This document shows positions 7,409 through 8,369 of a DNA stretch of 8,369 nt, in pieces. The stretch spans positions 1 to 8,369 of the forward strand of contig CALFMQ010000023.1 in assembly GCA_937879825.1 (NCBI GenBank), read 5' to 3'. Numbering within the stretch: position 1 is the first letter of the stretch; each line of letters begins with the position of its first letter. Source of the DNA: an uncultured Phycisphaerales bacterium. Lineage in GTDB: Bacteria; Planctomycetota; Phycisphaerae; Phycisphaerales; UBA1924. The position numbers were made by a program, and so were the translations under genes. The notes under the pieces are model-generated. The model did not search any database. It saw only the letters and a list, made by a program, of their open reading frames with translations, and was not told the origin of the DNA.

Positions 7409-8164
7409 ATGGCCCAGACGAAGCAGCAGGTCGCGATCATCACGGGCGGCGGCACGGGCATCGGCCTCGCCACCGCGCGGATGCTGGCCAAAAAGGGGTG
7501 GGGCGTGGCGATCACCGGGCGGCGCGAGGCCAAACTCGCCGAGGCGGCGCGCCAGATCGAGAAGACCAGTTTCGCGCCGGTCCTCATCGTCGCGGCGGAT
7601 GTGTCGGACCGGAAACAGGCGGCGGGCGTCGTGGACGCGGCGCTCCTCCGCTTCGGGCGCGTCGACGCCGTCGTCAACGCCGCGGGCGCCGCCGAACTCG
7701 CCGACATCGATCAGAGCGCGGGTGATGTGCTCGACCGGATCCTCGGCGTCAACACCATCGCCCCCGCAGCGATCATCGCCCGCGCGTGGACGGAGTTCAA
7801 GAAGCAAGAGTCGGGGTGCGTGGTGAACATCTCCAGCTGGGCGACGCACGACCCGTTCCCGGGGTTCTTCGCCTACGCCGCCAGCAAGGCCGCGGTGAAC
7901 CTGATGGCCCGCTCGTGCGCTGTCGAGGGTCGCGAGATCGGCGTGCGCGGGTTCGCCGTCGCGCCCGGCGCGGTCGAGACGGACATGCTCCGCAGCGCCT
8001 TCGACGAAACCATGATCCCCACATCCGCCTGCCTCTCGCCCGACGAAGTCGCCTCCGTCGTCGTCGCGTGCATCGAAGGTCAGCACGACCGCGAGAACGG
8101 CAAGACGATCTACATGCGCCGCGGCGACTCCGGTTCCGTCGAGATGTTCGCCTCGCCTTCGTGA
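7409..8164 (+). CDS. Short-chain dehydrogenase/reductase (SDR), classical type
   Basis: This is a cytoplasmic NAD(P)-dependent oxidoreductase with a single Rossmann-fold domain of 251 residues, the usual length for classical SDRs. It shows the cofactor motif TGGGTGIG (12-19), Asp64 in ADVS for the adenine ring, NAAG (90-93), Asn115, and the catalytic Ser143, Tyr156 and Lys160 in YAASK, followed by PGAVETDM (186-193). The arginines of GRRE (37-40) at the end of the second strand suggest preference for NADP(H). The C-terminus lacks the VDGG motif common in FabG-type 3-oxoacyl reductases, so it is probably not FabG; the substrate cannot be named. A strong Shine-Dalgarno (AAGGAG, 7393-7398) fixes the start. 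Its last 55 bases overlap the opposing small membrane protein gene, and no terminator is visible at its end. Confidence 0.95.
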   Translation: MAQTKQQVAIITGGGTGIGLATARMLAKKGWGVAITGRREAKLAEAARQIEKTSFAPVLIVAADVSDRKQAAGVVDAALLRFGRVDAVVNAAGAAELADIDQSAGDVLDRILGVNTIAPAAIIARAWTEFKKQESGCVVNISSWATHDPFPGFFAYAASKAAVNLMARSCAVEGREIGVRGFAVAPGAVETDMLRSAFDETMIPTSACLSPDEVASVVVACIEGQHDRENGKTIYMRRGDSGSVEMFASPS

Positions 8165-8295
8165 TCGCGCAGATGCCGCTCCGCGCCCGGCGGGTTGGCG
8201 TATCGCATCGCGCGGAAGCCGAGGTAGACCCAGGTCTCGAAGAGGAGCATGCCGAAGAGAAACGCCGGCGCGAAGACCAGCAGCATGCCCGTCAT
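8110..8295 (-). CDS. Small membrane protein of unknown function (start uncertain, may continue past the window edge)
   Basis: From ATG 8295 the product has 61 residues: one hydrophobic segment (about residues 3-26, rich in Leu, Phe and Met), an aromatic and basic stretch (WVYLGFRAMRY) and a charged polar tail. I do not recognise a family. The frame stays open upstream to position 8369 without a stop, and that extra part is also hydrophobic (FLWIPTGLFTGTAIGVGL), so the protein could be longer and partial here. Two points favour the short form. GGAG on the minus strand (8307-8304) lies eight bases before this ATG. By hand count, third-position G/C falls from roughly 90 percent in the gene body to about 57 percent over the 23 codons upstream. 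A TTG at 8298 is another possible start. The 3' end overlaps the end of the convergent SDR gene. Confidence 0.6.
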   Translation of the reverse strand: MTGMLLVFAPAFLFGMLLFETWVYLGFRAMRYANPPGAERHLRDHEGEANISTEPESPRRM

Positions 8296-8303
8296 CAAAC
8301 CGA

Positions 8304-8307
8304 CTCC
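8304..8307 (-). promoter_or_regulatory. Shine-Dalgarno-like site that favours the short start of the small membrane protein
   Basis: The minus-strand sequence here reads GGAG, eight bases before ATG 8295 and five before TTG 8298. It is the main sequence evidence for starting the gene inside the window rather than beyond the edge. A four-base match can occur by chance in GC-rich DNA. Confidence 0.35.
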
Positions 8308-8369
8308 GATCGCAGTCCCCGTAAACAGTCCGGTCGGAATCCACAGAAAGGAAGCATGAGCGCAGATAG

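Noticed and set aside
7357..7707. A 117-codon N-terminal extension of the solute-binding protein.
   Set aside because: Most of it lies antisense to the SDR coding region, it has a low-complexity Ala/Ser/Arg composition, and starting there would bury the signal peptide inside the protein.

Overview
This is a GC-rich window, about two-thirds G+C by eye, with strong G/C preference at third codon positions. It carries six genes, five complete and one at the right edge whose start is uncertain. The gene content is mostly housekeeping. The style of the proteins suggests a member of the Planctomycetota, perhaps close to the Phycisphaerae: a small protein resembling the planctomycete DUF2617 family, and a large orphan solute-binding protein of a type I associate with that phylum. 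This taxonomic call is inference from memory of protein families, not from a search.

Layout, left to right. Positions 1-207 hold no gene but contain a hairpin and a weak promoter candidate. A small protein of unknown function (208-753, +) is followed by a clear rho-independent terminator (797-826). The 250 bases before the next gene hold an imperfect direct repeat and three short hairpins. Isoleucyl-tRNA synthetase ileS (1077-4019, +) then meets pyruvate kinase pyk (4020-5618, -) tail to tail; the two stop codons touch with no base between them. Upstream of pyk on the same strand, 61 bases away, lies an exported periplasmic solute-binding protein (5680-7356, -). A 52-base divergent intergenic region separates it from a short-chain dehydrogenase/reductase gene (7409-8164, +). 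That gene overlaps, tail to tail by 55 bases, a small membrane protein gene on the minus strand (8110-8295) near the right edge.

The genes do not form an obvious pathway. Translation (ileS), glycolysis (pyk), solute binding and an oxidoreductase are arranged as separate short transcription units, except that the solute-binding protein and pyk could share one. I found no CRISPR array, insertion sequence, tRNA, phage gene, toxin-antitoxin pair or recognisable defence system. The points most worth a second look are the decayed C-terminal zinc-binding site of IleRS, the orphan solute-binding protein with extra sequence in its middle and at its C-terminus, and the structured leader region before ileS. 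I see no convincing evidence of a new multi-gene system.
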